NCBI GenBank assembly: GCA_041497995.1
Contig: JBGQHM010000451.1
Location: forward strand, 1 to 5,214
Direction of reading: 5' to 3'
DNA length: 5,214 nt
From: DATKMS01 sp041497995
Lineage (GTDB): Bacteria; Desulfobacterota; Binatia; HRBIN30
Below, piece by piece: positions 1 to 5,214 of this stretch (position 1 is the first letter of the stretch; every line of letters begins with the position of its first letter). The translations under genes were made by a program, and so were the position numbers. Below the pieces are notes generated by a model. It searched no databases, had not been told where the DNA came from, and worked only from the letters and a program-made list of their open reading frames with translations.

Positions 1-183
1 CGAAAACACCGTCGGTAGCCCCGCCTTCTCGGCGAACGTCTGGTCGTGGTGCATTGGATTGAAGTCGCCCGACGCGCCGGCGTAGCGCACGATGTCGGTG
101 CGGCTGAGGTTCTCGACGACGAAGGGCGGGACGGCGTCGCCCTCCTTCACATCTTCGAAGTACAGCTTCTTTCTCTCCACCAT
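1..183 (-). CDS. MaoC-type (R)-specific enoyl-CoA hydratase, N-terminal part (cut by window edge)
   Basis: The first 61 residues of a MaoC/hotdog-fold dehydratase can be read from an ATG at 183; the rest lies beyond base 1. The diagnostic stretch is YAGASGDFNPMHHD (residues 34-47), the hydratase-2 motif. In this family the Asp and His of the D-x-N-P-x-H core, here D40 and H45, activate water for addition to a trans-2-enoyl-CoA. The following AEKAGLPTVFS also fits the family. A GGGAGA ribosome binding site sits 5 bases upstream of the ATG (189-194). The acyl-CoA dehydrogenase gene ends 28 bases upstream on the same strand, so the two are almost certainly co-transcribed and act in consecutive steps: dehydrogenation, then hydration. 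The substrate cannot be told from this fragment. It could act alone or pair with a second MaoC-like subunit, as in steroid side-chain pathways. Family assignment is firm; the pathway is inferred. Confidence 0.9.
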   Translation of the reverse strand, partial: MVERKKLYFEDVKEGDAVPPFVVENLSRTDIVRYAGASGDFNPMHHDQTFAEKAGLPTVFS

Positions 184-211
184 GTTCGTCTCCCTGTCCT
201 CTCGCGTGCGC

Positions 212-1375
212 TCATCCCGCGGCGGCGTGGGCTTCTTCCGGCTGATCGAGTACCAGCTGCGCGACCAACTCGCGGTTCCACGTGGCATCGCCATAGGTCA
301 CTTCGGAGCCCTTGGCGCGCTTGAAGTAGAGGTGCATGTCGTGCTCCCACGTGAAGCCGATACCACCGTGGATCTGAATGCCTTCGGCGCTCACGAAGCG
401 ATACGCATCCGAGCAGTACGCCTTCGCCATGCAGGCGGCGAGGTGCGCTTCCGGTACGTCGTTGGCCACCGCCCACGCTGCATAGTACGTCGCCGACTTA
501 GCACTCTCGGTCTGCACCATCATGTTGGCGCACTTGTGCTGGATCGCTTGGAAGCTGCCGATCGGCTTGCCGAACTGCTCGCGGACCTTGGCGTAGTCGA
601 CGCTCATCTCCAGCACTTTCTGCGCGCCGCCGCACATCTCGGCACACATCGCGACCTTGGCGCGGTCGATGACGCGGTCGAGCAGCGGCCAGCCTTTGCC
701 CACGCCGCCCAGGACGGCGTCCTTGCCGACCCTGACGTTGTCAAAGCTGATCTCGCAGAGCTTGCGCGTCTGATCCATCGTCTTCAACAAGATCGTCTTC
801 ACGCCCTCCTGCTTCGCATCGACGAGGAAGAGCGTGACCCCTTTCTGCCCCTTGGAGCTGGTGCGGGCCGCGACGATGAGCAGATCGGCGTTGTGCGCGT
901 CTTGGACGAAGAGCTTGGTTCCTGACAGGACGAAGCCGGTGGCGTCCTTAGTCGCCGGCAGCATGATGCCTTCGGCGTCCCAGCGGCCGCTCTCTTCGAC
1001 CTGTGCCAGCGTTGCCTTCAAGGTGCCGGCGGCGATGCCTGGCAGGTAGCGCTTCTTCTGCGCCGTCGTCCCGCCGAGATCGATCGCGACGCCGCTCAGA
1101 ATGACCGTCGGGTAGAAGGGTCCCGGCATGACCACGCGGCCCATCTCCTCGAGGATGACCACGAGGTCGACCATGTTCAGACCGGAGCCGCCATACGCTT
1201 CCGGAAGGATGAGGCCCATCCAGCCGAGCTCCGCCATCTTCTTCCATTGGTCCTCGGAATAGCCGGTGTCATCGTCCATCATCTTACGGACGTACGTCAT
1301 GGCGCACTCGGTCTCGAGGAACTGACGACCGCTCTGGCGCATCATTTCTTGTTCTTCACTGAAGCCGAAATCCAT
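212..1375 (-). CDS. Acyl-CoA dehydrogenase (FadE-like, FAD-dependent), probably without the classical catalytic Glu
   Basis: A complete 387-residue protein of normal family length. The N-terminal helical domain begins FSEEQEMMRQ and includes LPEAYGGSGL (57-66). The middle beta domain contains SGTKLFVQDAHNADLLIVAA (151-170). The C-terminal helical domain has REQFGKPIGSFQAIQHK (265-281) and IHGGIGFTWEHDMHLYFKRA (335-354), a signature of the FadE-like subgroup found in fatty-acid and steroid catabolism clusters. It should use FAD to form a 2,3-enoyl-CoA and pass electrons to ETF. Two details are odd. The Glu of medium-chain enzymes, in their YEG motif, is Gly362 here (TYGDATW). The alternative Glu position of isovaleryl-CoA dehydrogenase aligns by eye with Ala239. 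Subunits lacking the base are known in heteromeric alpha2beta2 enzymes, so a partner may exist outside the window. The start is supported by GGAGGA at 1381-1386, 5 bases from the ATG. A MaoC hydratase gene follows directly. Confidence 0.93.
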   Translation of the reverse strand: MDFGFSEEQEMMRQSGRQFLETECAMTYVRKMMDDDTGYSEDQWKKMAELGWMGLILPEAYGGSGLNMVDLVVILEEMGRVVMPGPFYPTVILSGVAIDLGGTTAQKKRYLPGIAAGTLKATLAQVEESGRWDAEGIMLPATKDATGFVLSGTKLFVQDAHNADLLIVAARTSSKGQKGVTLFLVDAKQEGVKTILLKTMDQTRKLCEISFDNVRVGKDAVLGGVGKGWPLLDRVIDRAKVAMCAEMCGGAQKVLEMSVDYAKVREQFGKPIGSFQAIQHKCANMMVQTESAKSATYYAAWAVANDVPEAHLAACMAKAYCSDAYRFVSAEGIQIHGGIGFTWEHDMHLYFKRAKGSEVTYGDATWNRELVAQLVLDQPEEAHAAAG

Positions 1376-1571
1376 TCGTGTCCTCCGGTGTTGCTCGCCC
1401 GTTCAGATTTGCGAACCCGCAGCTGCAGCCGCCGACAGCACCGACATCACAGCTTCGAGTTCGTGAGTAGCGGACGGACTCTTACGAATTTCGCGGCGAG
1501 AATCAACTGCGGTGGCTGCCACGCGAGGGAGAAGAGCGGCCGCTTGGTTGCGACGAAAACTGATCCACGGT

Positions 1572-1606
1572 GCGGAGAGACGCCCCGGTGTGAGGCGGCC
1601 CTCCGC
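1572..1606 (-). terminator. Stem-loop just downstream of the secreted-protein gene, possible terminator
   Basis: GCGGAG (1572-1577) pairs with CTCCGC (1601-1606). After an imperfect step, CGCC (1581-1584) pairs with GGCG (1594-1597), leaving a 9-base loop. The structure starts 10 bases past the stop codon of the minus-strand gene at 1617-2021, where a terminator would be expected. On the minus strand a short TTTT run follows, but only about 12 bases beyond the stem, so it is not a classical intrinsic terminator. It may instead protect the 3' end or separate this gene from the acyl-CoA dehydrogenase operon. The rest of the 241-base gap (1376-1616) shows no open frame with a ribosome binding site and no clear promoter. 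Confidence 0.35.
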
Positions 1607-1616
1607 GCATCGTGTC

Positions 1617-2021
1617 CTACTTTTTCGCGGTGATGCTGCTCACCAGAATTATGCCGACCGACGGATACAACTTACCGCTCACCGACACGTGCTTGTCATG
1701 CAGCTCGGCGGCGCTCAACTGCTTCATGGCGGCCGCATCGCCGGGAATCAATGGGTGGGGCGCCGGGTCCCCTTCGATCTTCAGGGCGTACCGGTGCGAG
1801 TCCTCCTTGCACGCTGCCTTGGCCGCGTCTGGTCCCTGGAAGTCACAGCACAGGCACACGAGCTTGCCCGGGAAGACACCCTGTGAACCGAGCGAGCCGG
1901 TGTAGAACCGCGCGTCCGTCAACGCGTCGGGCGGCTGGGCGGTAACGGGCGCTCCCCCAGCCACAACCAGGGCGGCTGCGATGCTCAGCGCCGCACGTCG
2001 CAACATGTTCCGCGTCCGCAT
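1617..2021 (-). CDS. Secreted small cysteine-containing protein of unknown function (possible OB-like fold)
   Basis: A 134-residue protein with a typical Sec signal peptide: basic RTRNMLRR, a hydrophobic core (about residues 10-22) and a likely cleavage after VTA (28|29). The mature part of about 106 residues is not assigned to a named family. It has a compact CLCC cluster (C56, C58, C59), a further C71, and H76 in CKEDSH, followed by an alternating beta pattern ending VSVSGKLYPSVGIILVSSI (112-130). The general layout (cysteine cluster, a variable middle, then a GK-V-V-G-Y-x-G-I strand pair) resembles small periplasmic OB-like domain proteins. Metal binding or disulfide formation by the Cys/His group is possible but unproven. 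The start is supported by AAGGAGG at 2028-2034, 6 bases from the ATG. The gene is probably its own transcription unit, as 241 bases separate it from the next minus-strand gene. No link to fatty-acid oxidation is visible. Confidence 0.8.
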   Translation of the reverse strand: MRTRNMLRRAALSIAAALVVAGGAPVTAQPPDALTDARFYTGSLGSQGVFPGKLVCLCCDFQGPDAAKAACKEDSHRYALKIEGDPAPHPLIPGDAAAMKQLSAAELHDKHVSVSGKLYPSVGIILVSSITAKK

Positions 2022-2046
2022 ATGTCCCCTCCTTCTCCGAACCTCA

Positions 2047-2060
2047 CGGCGCTTCCGCCG
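2047..2060 (-). other. Perfect 5-bp hairpin in the leader of the secreted-protein gene
   Basis: CGGCG (2047-2051), loop CTTC, and CGCCG (2056-2060) form a perfect inverted repeat. It lies 12 bases upstream of the ribosome binding site of the minus-strand gene at 1617-2021. If transcription starts further upstream it would form a short GC hairpin in the leader mRNA. Its small size means chance is a fair explanation in GC-rich DNA. Confidence 0.25.
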
Positions 2061-2283
2061 CTCTGACTACTAGGAATTGTTGGACGGCCGACTGTACCGC
2101 GATCGCTCGGCGGAACACAATCCCCGTAGGCATCGCGGTCGTGCCCACATTGAAACTCTTACAGACACGTTGAAAAACGGGGTAGGTGTTCGCCGCCGTT
2201 CGAAGGCTTAAAGTCGCAGCAAAACCATGCCGGGCGGCCAGATTGCCCTGGCACACTGGGTGCTCATTCTGGATTGGCAAGAG

Positions 2284-2288
2284 GGAGG
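2284..2288 (+). promoter_or_regulatory. Ribosome binding site that fixes the OmpA-like start
   Basis: GGAGG lies 9 bases before the ATG at 2298, with a second, closer purine run (AAGGTGAG) directly before it. An upstream in-frame ATG at 2274 would add eight charged residues (MARGRQGE) before the signal peptide and would put this GGAGG inside the coding region. The start at 2298 is therefore preferred. Confidence 0.65.
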
Positions 2289-2297
2289 CAAGGTGAG

Positions 2298-2708
2298 ATG
2301 AAAACACTGAAAGTCGTTGTCGGTTCGCTGTTCATTCTGCAGGTTTGGATGGTCGCGGGCGTGTGCGCAGGGCCGGTGCTCCCGTCGCCGGTGAAACAAC
2401 GAATCGTTGTGCACGGCGCATACACCGATGGTTGCGACTCAACCATCGACGCGGATGGCGCTGTCGTCCTTGACGAGGCGGCGACGCTCCTGCAAGGTCC
2501 GCTAGCCGGCGCGGTAGTCGTCGTGGACGGCCTACAGAGTCGGTGCGACTCGCCACGGCCGCAGCGGGGTGCGGAGCCGGCGAGTGTGTACCTGACACAG
2601 CACGGGGTCGATCCGGCGAACATCAGGGTAGGAGCAACCGGCGGAATGCCACCGGTCGCACTGTGCGAGCTTCTTGTGCCGATGTGCCCGCTGTCAGGGT
2701 CTTGCTGA
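2298..2708 (+). CDS. Exported protein with a strongly divergent, cysteine-rich OmpA-like domain
   Basis: A 136-residue protein. Residues 1-24 (MKTLKVVVGSLFILQVWMVA then GVCA) form a Sec signal peptide, probably cut after VCA; the C23 context AGVC is a poor lipobox, so a lipoprotein is less likely. The rest follows the OmpA C-terminal fold: RIVVHG (35-40), VVLDEAATLLQG (56-67) as first helix, a strand AVVVVDG (72-78), a second helix around GAEPASVYLTQHGVDP (91-106), and a last strand NIRVGATGG. Classical members bind peptidoglycan through an Asp in a GHTD motif and an Arg in the second helix. Here GHTD is replaced by GLQS, and about five residues of the loop are missing; R90 may stand for the Arg. 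Five cysteines remain after the signal peptide (46, 83, 123, 130, 136), unusual for this fold. The reduced loop and tail suggest loss of normal peptidoglycan binding. It opens the rightward gene group and ends 79 bases before the next start. Confidence 0.75.
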   Translation: MKTLKVVVGSLFILQVWMVAGVCAGPVLPSPVKQRIVVHGAYTDGCDSTIDADGAVVLDEAATLLQGPLAGAVVVVDGLQSRCDSPRPQRGAEPASVYLTQHGVDPANIRVGATGGMPPVALCELLVPMCPLSGSC

Positions 2709-2774
2709 AGCCCGGTCAACCGCTCAGCTGCGTCTCCAGTGTCAACTGTTGCGGCATCAAGCGCGCGCTGGCCG

Positions 2775-2782
2775 AAGGGAGA
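2775..2782 (+). promoter_or_regulatory. Ribosome binding site that fixes the start of the 111-residue protein
   Basis: AAGGGAGA ends 5 bases before the ATG at 2788. The same frame is open upstream to an ATG at 2674. That longer form would overlap the OmpA-like gene, has no such site, and its extra 38 residues are Arg/Cys-rich without family resemblance. The start at 2788 is therefore chosen. Confidence 0.65.
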
Positions 2783-2787
2783 GCGTC

Positions 2788-3123
2788 ATGTGCCCAATGG
2801 AGCAAGAAGACGTCATCCACCAAGACACCGTGCCGCCCGTCCAATTCGATTCGCTCTGGCGCGGCTCGCCTCCGCCCGCCGCGGTGCGTGCGCTCCTGTT
2901 CGCGATGTTGGAGCAGGCAGCGATTGACCTGCAGCCCCTTCGCGTCCGTCGGTGGCGGGAAGCTCGGAGGACGTACTCGGAAGCGCGCCAGTGGGTGATG
3001 TCGAATGACCACTCTCACCCCTTCTCCTTCGTGAATATCTGCGAGGCACTCAAGCTTTCGCCCGACGCGACCCGATCGGGCATGATGGGCATCGGTCGGG
3101 ATGCTGTGACAAGAGCCACGTAG
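2788..3123 (+). CDS. Conserved hypothetical protein, 111 residues, with helix-turn-helix-like C-terminus
   Basis: No named function is recognised. The layout matches a group of small proteins recalled from GC-rich environmental bacteria: a helix like AVRALLFAMLEQAAIDL (32-48), a second basic helix REARRTYSEARQWVMSND (58-74), then PFSFVNICEALKLSPDATRS (78-97). In relatives the last two parts read roughly EAEEWI..DD..PFSFENICEALGLDP. The helix-turn-helix look of the final segment (INICEALxLxPDxxR, like a sigma region 4 or repressor reading head) suggests DNA or protein binding, but this is inference. In this copy the usual aromatic/basic residues after PD (YLRRGL) are DATRSGM, so it is a divergent member. 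It stands 79 bases after the OmpA-like gene and 87 bases before the translocase-like gene, all in one direction, so one transcript is plausible. No signal peptide or membrane segment is seen; it should be cytoplasmic. Confidence 0.75.
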   Translation: MCPMEQEDVIHQDTVPPVQFDSLWRGSPPPAAVRALLFAMLEQAAIDLQPLRVRRWREARRTYSEARQWVMSNDHSHPFSFVNICEALKLSPDATRSGMMGIGRDAVTRAT

Positions 3124-3199
3124 CCCATCCGCTCACGTCCGCCGTTTTCGGTGGAGCCAGCTCTATGCTCTATTGCACGCGTGAGCCAGCGCCGTCACC

Positions 3200-3204
3200 G
3201 GAGA
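3200..3204 (+). promoter_or_regulatory. Ribosome binding site that fixes the start of the translocase-like gene
   Basis: GGAGA lies 6 bases before the ATG at 3211. The frame is also open from GTG codons at 3151 and 3181, but neither has a Shine-Dalgarno sequence. The extra 20 residues they would add are not part of any recognised domain. Confidence 0.6.
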
Positions 3205-3210
3205 AACTTC

Positions 3211-5055
3211 ATGCGTCGGACGGAGCGCCGGGCGTATTTTCAGGCTCGGCAGCGCGGTGAACGCTACTGCCATGTGTGCAGCACGTATCGCGGGCCGACC
3301 GCGTTCACCGGCGATGACGGCCGTACGTGCGACCACTGTCGCGGCGCCCGCCGCTGCCGGCGTTGCGGCCGGGACCAGCCCGTCGCAGCCTTCGACGCGA
3401 CCGGCAGCAAGAGCGGCGGCGGCGACGTGTGTGAGAGCTGCTGCCGCTACCGCGCACTCACGCCAGACGAACACGCGGCATTCACTACTTTCCTCGCGGC
3501 GCACGACCCCGTTCGTTTCAACGCGACAGATGGCAGCGTGATTCTCGGCCGTGACTCCTATGGCCGGCCCGTCCATCTGACCCCAACGTCTCGCAGCCAG
3601 CATCTGTATCTCATCGGCAAGGCCGGGAGCGGTACGGAGACGCTGCTCAAGAACCTCTTCCTTCAGGACATGACTGCCGGCCGAGGCTGTGCGCTGATCG
3701 ACCTGAAGGGTGACCTGGCGCTGCACCTCCTTGGCTCCGTGCCGCCGGCCCGGCTTCCCGTCGTCAACTATTTCGCGCCGGCGACGGGTCACGGCCCGAT
3801 GTTCAACCCGCTAGGACTGCCGTTCCCGCCTCAGGAGGTTGCGGAGGATATGCTCGAGGCCCTGAAGACGTTCTTCACAGGCGACGACGGGCCAGGGTTG
3901 GAGAATCTGCTGCGCTTTGGACTGCTGACGCTGCTGGGCGACCGTAGACCGCACACGCTCGCCGACCTCTACAATTTCTACGTCGCACCAGCGTACCGCG
4001 CTGCAATCGTCGAGGTGTCGCCGTCACCGCGGCTCCGTGCCTTCTGGCAGCATGAGATTGGCAGTACCGAGCGCGGGCTGATCGATCGCATCGTTCGTAC
4101 GCTCGCCACGTTTCTCACACCGTTGTCGCCGGCCGAACGCCTCTTCTCGACAGCCGAGAACGGGCTGGACTTCAAAGCGCTCATGGATAGCGACCAGATC
4201 TTCATCGCCAACCTGAGTTGTGAGTTCATCGGTCGCGAGCCGGCGCGACTGATCGGTGTTCTGTTGACGCGTGCCATCGCGCGAGCGGCACACGCGCGCG
4301 CCGGGGCGGTACGCAGCGCGCGCGCCGACTTTTTCCTCTATGTTCCGGATTTCCACGACTATGCCGTGCCGGGCGGCGAGCGAGTGTTCGTGGACCTGGC
4401 ACAGGCTGGAGTGAGTCTCACATTTTCAGACGGATCTTTCGCTGAATTGCCGGCCAGTGTGGCGGATGCGATCGTGGCCAACGTCGGTGCGCTTGCGGCG
4501 TTCGCGGTGAGTGAGAGCGATGCCGCGCGTCTGGGGCCCGAGATGGTTACCCGTTGCCTCTGTCGCGTTTCGACCGGCGCCCCGTACGATCACGACGCCG
4601 TGCGCCGCGCGGCCGCTGAACCGGTCCGCTCGGCGGTGCGCGAGACGCTCGGGAGCGCTGTTCTTTTTGTCGGCGAAAGCCAGCCGAGCTACGAGGGGCG
4701 GCGCATCGACGGCCTGGTGGCAGACATCGATCGTGCCAACGCGATCCCGTTGCCCGCCGACCTCAGTGCAGTCGATTGGCCGAGCGACACTGATCTCATC
4801 GAGCAGAAGCCCATGGCAGCCTTCGTGCGCTTCCGAGATACCAAGCACACCGTGGCGGTCACCGTGGAGCCTCCGGCGGCCGCGGACGAACAGACCCGTG
4901 CGCGCATCCTCGATCGCCCGCATCGGCGCGAACCGTCGGCGCGCGGCCTCGCCACCCAGGTGCCTGGCGGGGCGCAGCCGCAACGATATGGACGGCCTCC
5001 GCGTCGTCGGAGGATTTGGCGTGCCTTCCGGACACGACCCAGGCGAACGCGGTGA
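3211..5055 (+). CDS. TraD/VirD4/HerA-fold DNA-translocase-like protein with N-terminal zinc ribbons and degenerate ATPase motifs
   Basis: A 614-residue protein. Residues 20-78 hold four CxxC pairs (C20/23, C40/43, C49/52, C74/77) forming two zinc-ribbon-like modules; the second (CRRCGRDQPVAAFD...CESC) resembles ribbons attached to phage and HNH proteins. Residues 114-541 follow the coupling-protein/HerA ATPase family closely: HLYLIGKAGSG (131-141), ALIDLKGDL (161-169), MFNPLG (197-202), a helical subdomain (about 210-320), LDFKALMDSDQIFIANLS (319-336), ARLIGVLLTRAI (345-356), FFLYVPDFHDYAVP (374-387) and VANVGALAAFAVSESDA (422-438). Family members pump DNA using ATP, as in conjugation coupling or HerA-NurA. 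Here the catalytic residues are changed: Walker A reads GKAGSGTET (Lys to Thr142), Walker B usually YVDEF reads YVPDF (379-380), and the sensor AHQ reads SDG (405-407). Without them ATP hydrolysis is unlikely, so a structural or regulatory pseudo-ATPase is inferred. About 80 extra residues (447-527) precede the final family strand, and the last 50 residues are Arg-rich and unlike the family. Confidence 0.8.
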   Translation: MRRTERRAYFQARQRGERYCHVCSTYRGPTAFTGDDGRTCDHCRGARRCRRCGRDQPVAAFDATGSKSGGGDVCESCCRYRALTPDEHAAFTTFLAAHDPVRFNATDGSVILGRDSYGRPVHLTPTSRSQHLYLIGKAGSGTETLLKNLFLQDMTAGRGCALIDLKGDLALHLLGSVPPARLPVVNYFAPATGHGPMFNPLGLPFPPQEVAEDMLEALKTFFTGDDGPGLENLLRFGLLTLLGDRRPHTLADLYNFYVAPAYRAAIVEVSPSPRLRAFWQHEIGSTERGLIDRIVRTLATFLTPLSPAERLFSTAENGLDFKALMDSDQIFIANLSCEFIGREPARLIGVLLTRAIARAAHARAGAVRSARADFFLYVPDFHDYAVPGGERVFVDLAQAGVSLTFSDGSFAELPASVADAIVANVGALAAFAVSESDAARLGPEMVTRCLCRVSTGAPYDHDAVRRAAAEPVRSAVRETLGSAVLFVGESQPSYEGRRIDGLVADIDRANAIPLPADLSAVDWPSDTDLIEQKPMAAFVRFRDTKHTVAVTVEPPAAADEQTRARILDRPHRREPSARGLATQVPGGAQPQRYGRPPRRRRIWRAFRTRPRRTR

Positions 5056-5214
5056 AGCAGTAGGCCAGCCCGAGAGGTTCCGGGGGTCAATTGCCAGGAG
5101 GCCACGCGCGAGCAACTCATTGAAAGCCTCCGGACCACCTTGCGGGAGGCGCTGGAATTCAACCGACGCGATGCGCTGGAAGCCGCCGGAGAAGGGTTCG
5201 ACGAGGAATTGATC
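5056..5214 (+). pseudogene. HicB-like antitoxin, C-terminal fragment without a start codon (also cut by window edge)
   Basis: Immediately after the TGA at 5053-5055, and in the same frame, 53 codons stay open to the window end. They read REVPGVNCQEATREQLIESL and then REALEFNRRDALE, which matches the middle and C-terminal part of HicB/UPF0150 antitoxins (typically LPGxxTQGxTxEEAxxNLxEALELxLExNR). The usual N-terminal beta strands of about 25 residues are missing. No ATG, GTG or TTG lies between the stop and the PGVN motif, and neither other frame upstream shows the missing strands. The likely reading is a truncated or frameshifted antitoxin gene. A sequencing frameshift near 5060-5080 or read-through from the upstream gene cannot be excluded. 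No HicA toxin partner is visible to the left; it could lie beyond base 5214. HicB normally neutralises the HicA mRNA-cleaving toxin and represses its own promoter. Confidence 0.6.

Larger units (their letters stand above)
2022..2297. promoter_or_regulatory. Divergent intergenic region between the secreted-protein gene and the OmpA-like gene
   Basis: This 276-base stretch separates genes transcribed in opposite directions, so it should hold promoters for both. No strong sigma-70 pair was found. The best plus-strand candidate, TTGCCC then 17 bases then ATTCTG (about 2243-2275), is weak at the -10. TTGAAA occurs twice (about 2152 and 2171) without a good -10 partner. An open frame on the minus strand across the region has only a GTG start inside the neighbouring gene and no ribosome binding site, so it is not called as a gene. 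Confidence 0.5.

Noticed and set aside
92..925. Long plus-strand open frame of 277 codons opposite the acyl-CoA dehydrogenase
   Set aside because: It lies antisense to a clear acyl-CoA dehydrogenase and has His/Arg/Leu-rich composition typical of a GC-rich shadow frame, with no recognisable motif.
2044..2307. Minus-strand open frame of 87 codons in the divergent intergenic region
   Set aside because: It starts with GTG inside the OmpA-like gene, has no ribosome binding site and no family resemblance, and covers the region needed for promoters.
2674..2787. Longer N-terminus for the 111-residue protein
   Set aside because: The extra 38 residues overlap the preceding gene, lack a ribosome binding site and look non-coding; the ATG at 2788 has AAGGGAGA at good spacing.
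3141..3169. TATGCT as a -10 promoter box before the translocase-like gene
   Set aside because: It matches the consensus at only four of six positions and no -35 box lies at the proper distance, so it was not called.
4988..5080. Possible HicA toxin or HicB N-terminus starting at the ATG at 4988 in another frame
   Set aside because: The translation (MDGLRVVGGFGVPSGHD) lacks the GSH motif and strand pattern of HicA and the N-terminal strands of HicB.
4426..5115. Minus-strand open frame of 229 codons opposite the translocase-like gene's 3' half
   Set aside because: It is antisense to a recognisable coding frame, with low-complexity Arg/Ala/Gly content and no domain; it is a shadow.

Overview
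The window is GC-rich bacterial DNA with tightly packed genes, clear Shine-Dalgarno sequences, Sec signal peptides and an OmpA-like periplasmic domain. This fits a high-GC Gram-negative, perhaps an uncultured deltaproteobacterial, Binatota-like or acidobacterial lineage. Nothing in the sequence fixes the taxon more closely.

Left part (1-2021, all minus strand). Two genes form an apparent operon for acyl-CoA or steroid-type beta-oxidation: a complete acyl-CoA dehydrogenase (212-1375), followed after 28 bases by the start of a MaoC-type hotdog enoyl-CoA hydratase (1-183, cut by the window edge). Together they would oxidise an acyl-CoA to the enoyl-CoA and then hydrate it. Upstream, in the same orientation but separated by 241 bases and a stem-loop, is a small secreted cysteine-containing protein of unknown function (1617-2021).

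Middle (2022-2297) is a divergent intergenic region that must hold promoters for both directions. No convincing -35/-10 pair can be read in it.

Right part (2298-5214, all plus strand). This looks accessory. It encodes an exported, much-altered OmpA-like domain protein rich in cysteines (2298-2708), a 111-residue conserved hypothetical protein with a helix-turn-helix-like C-terminus (2788-3123), and a 614-residue protein with the fold of TraD/VirD4/HerA-type DNA-translocating ATPases (3211-5055). The last carries two N-terminal zinc-ribbon-like modules. All three of its readable ATPase motifs are degenerate although the frame is open and the fold signature is well kept, so it looks like a pseudo-ATPase. 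Just after it lies the C-terminal part of a HicB-like antitoxin with no usable start codon, which suggests a recombination scar or decaying toxin-antitoxin gene.

The most interesting candidate for something undescribed is the zinc-ribbon pseudo-translocase with its two small upstream neighbours. That these genes work together is inferred only from their shared direction and spacing.
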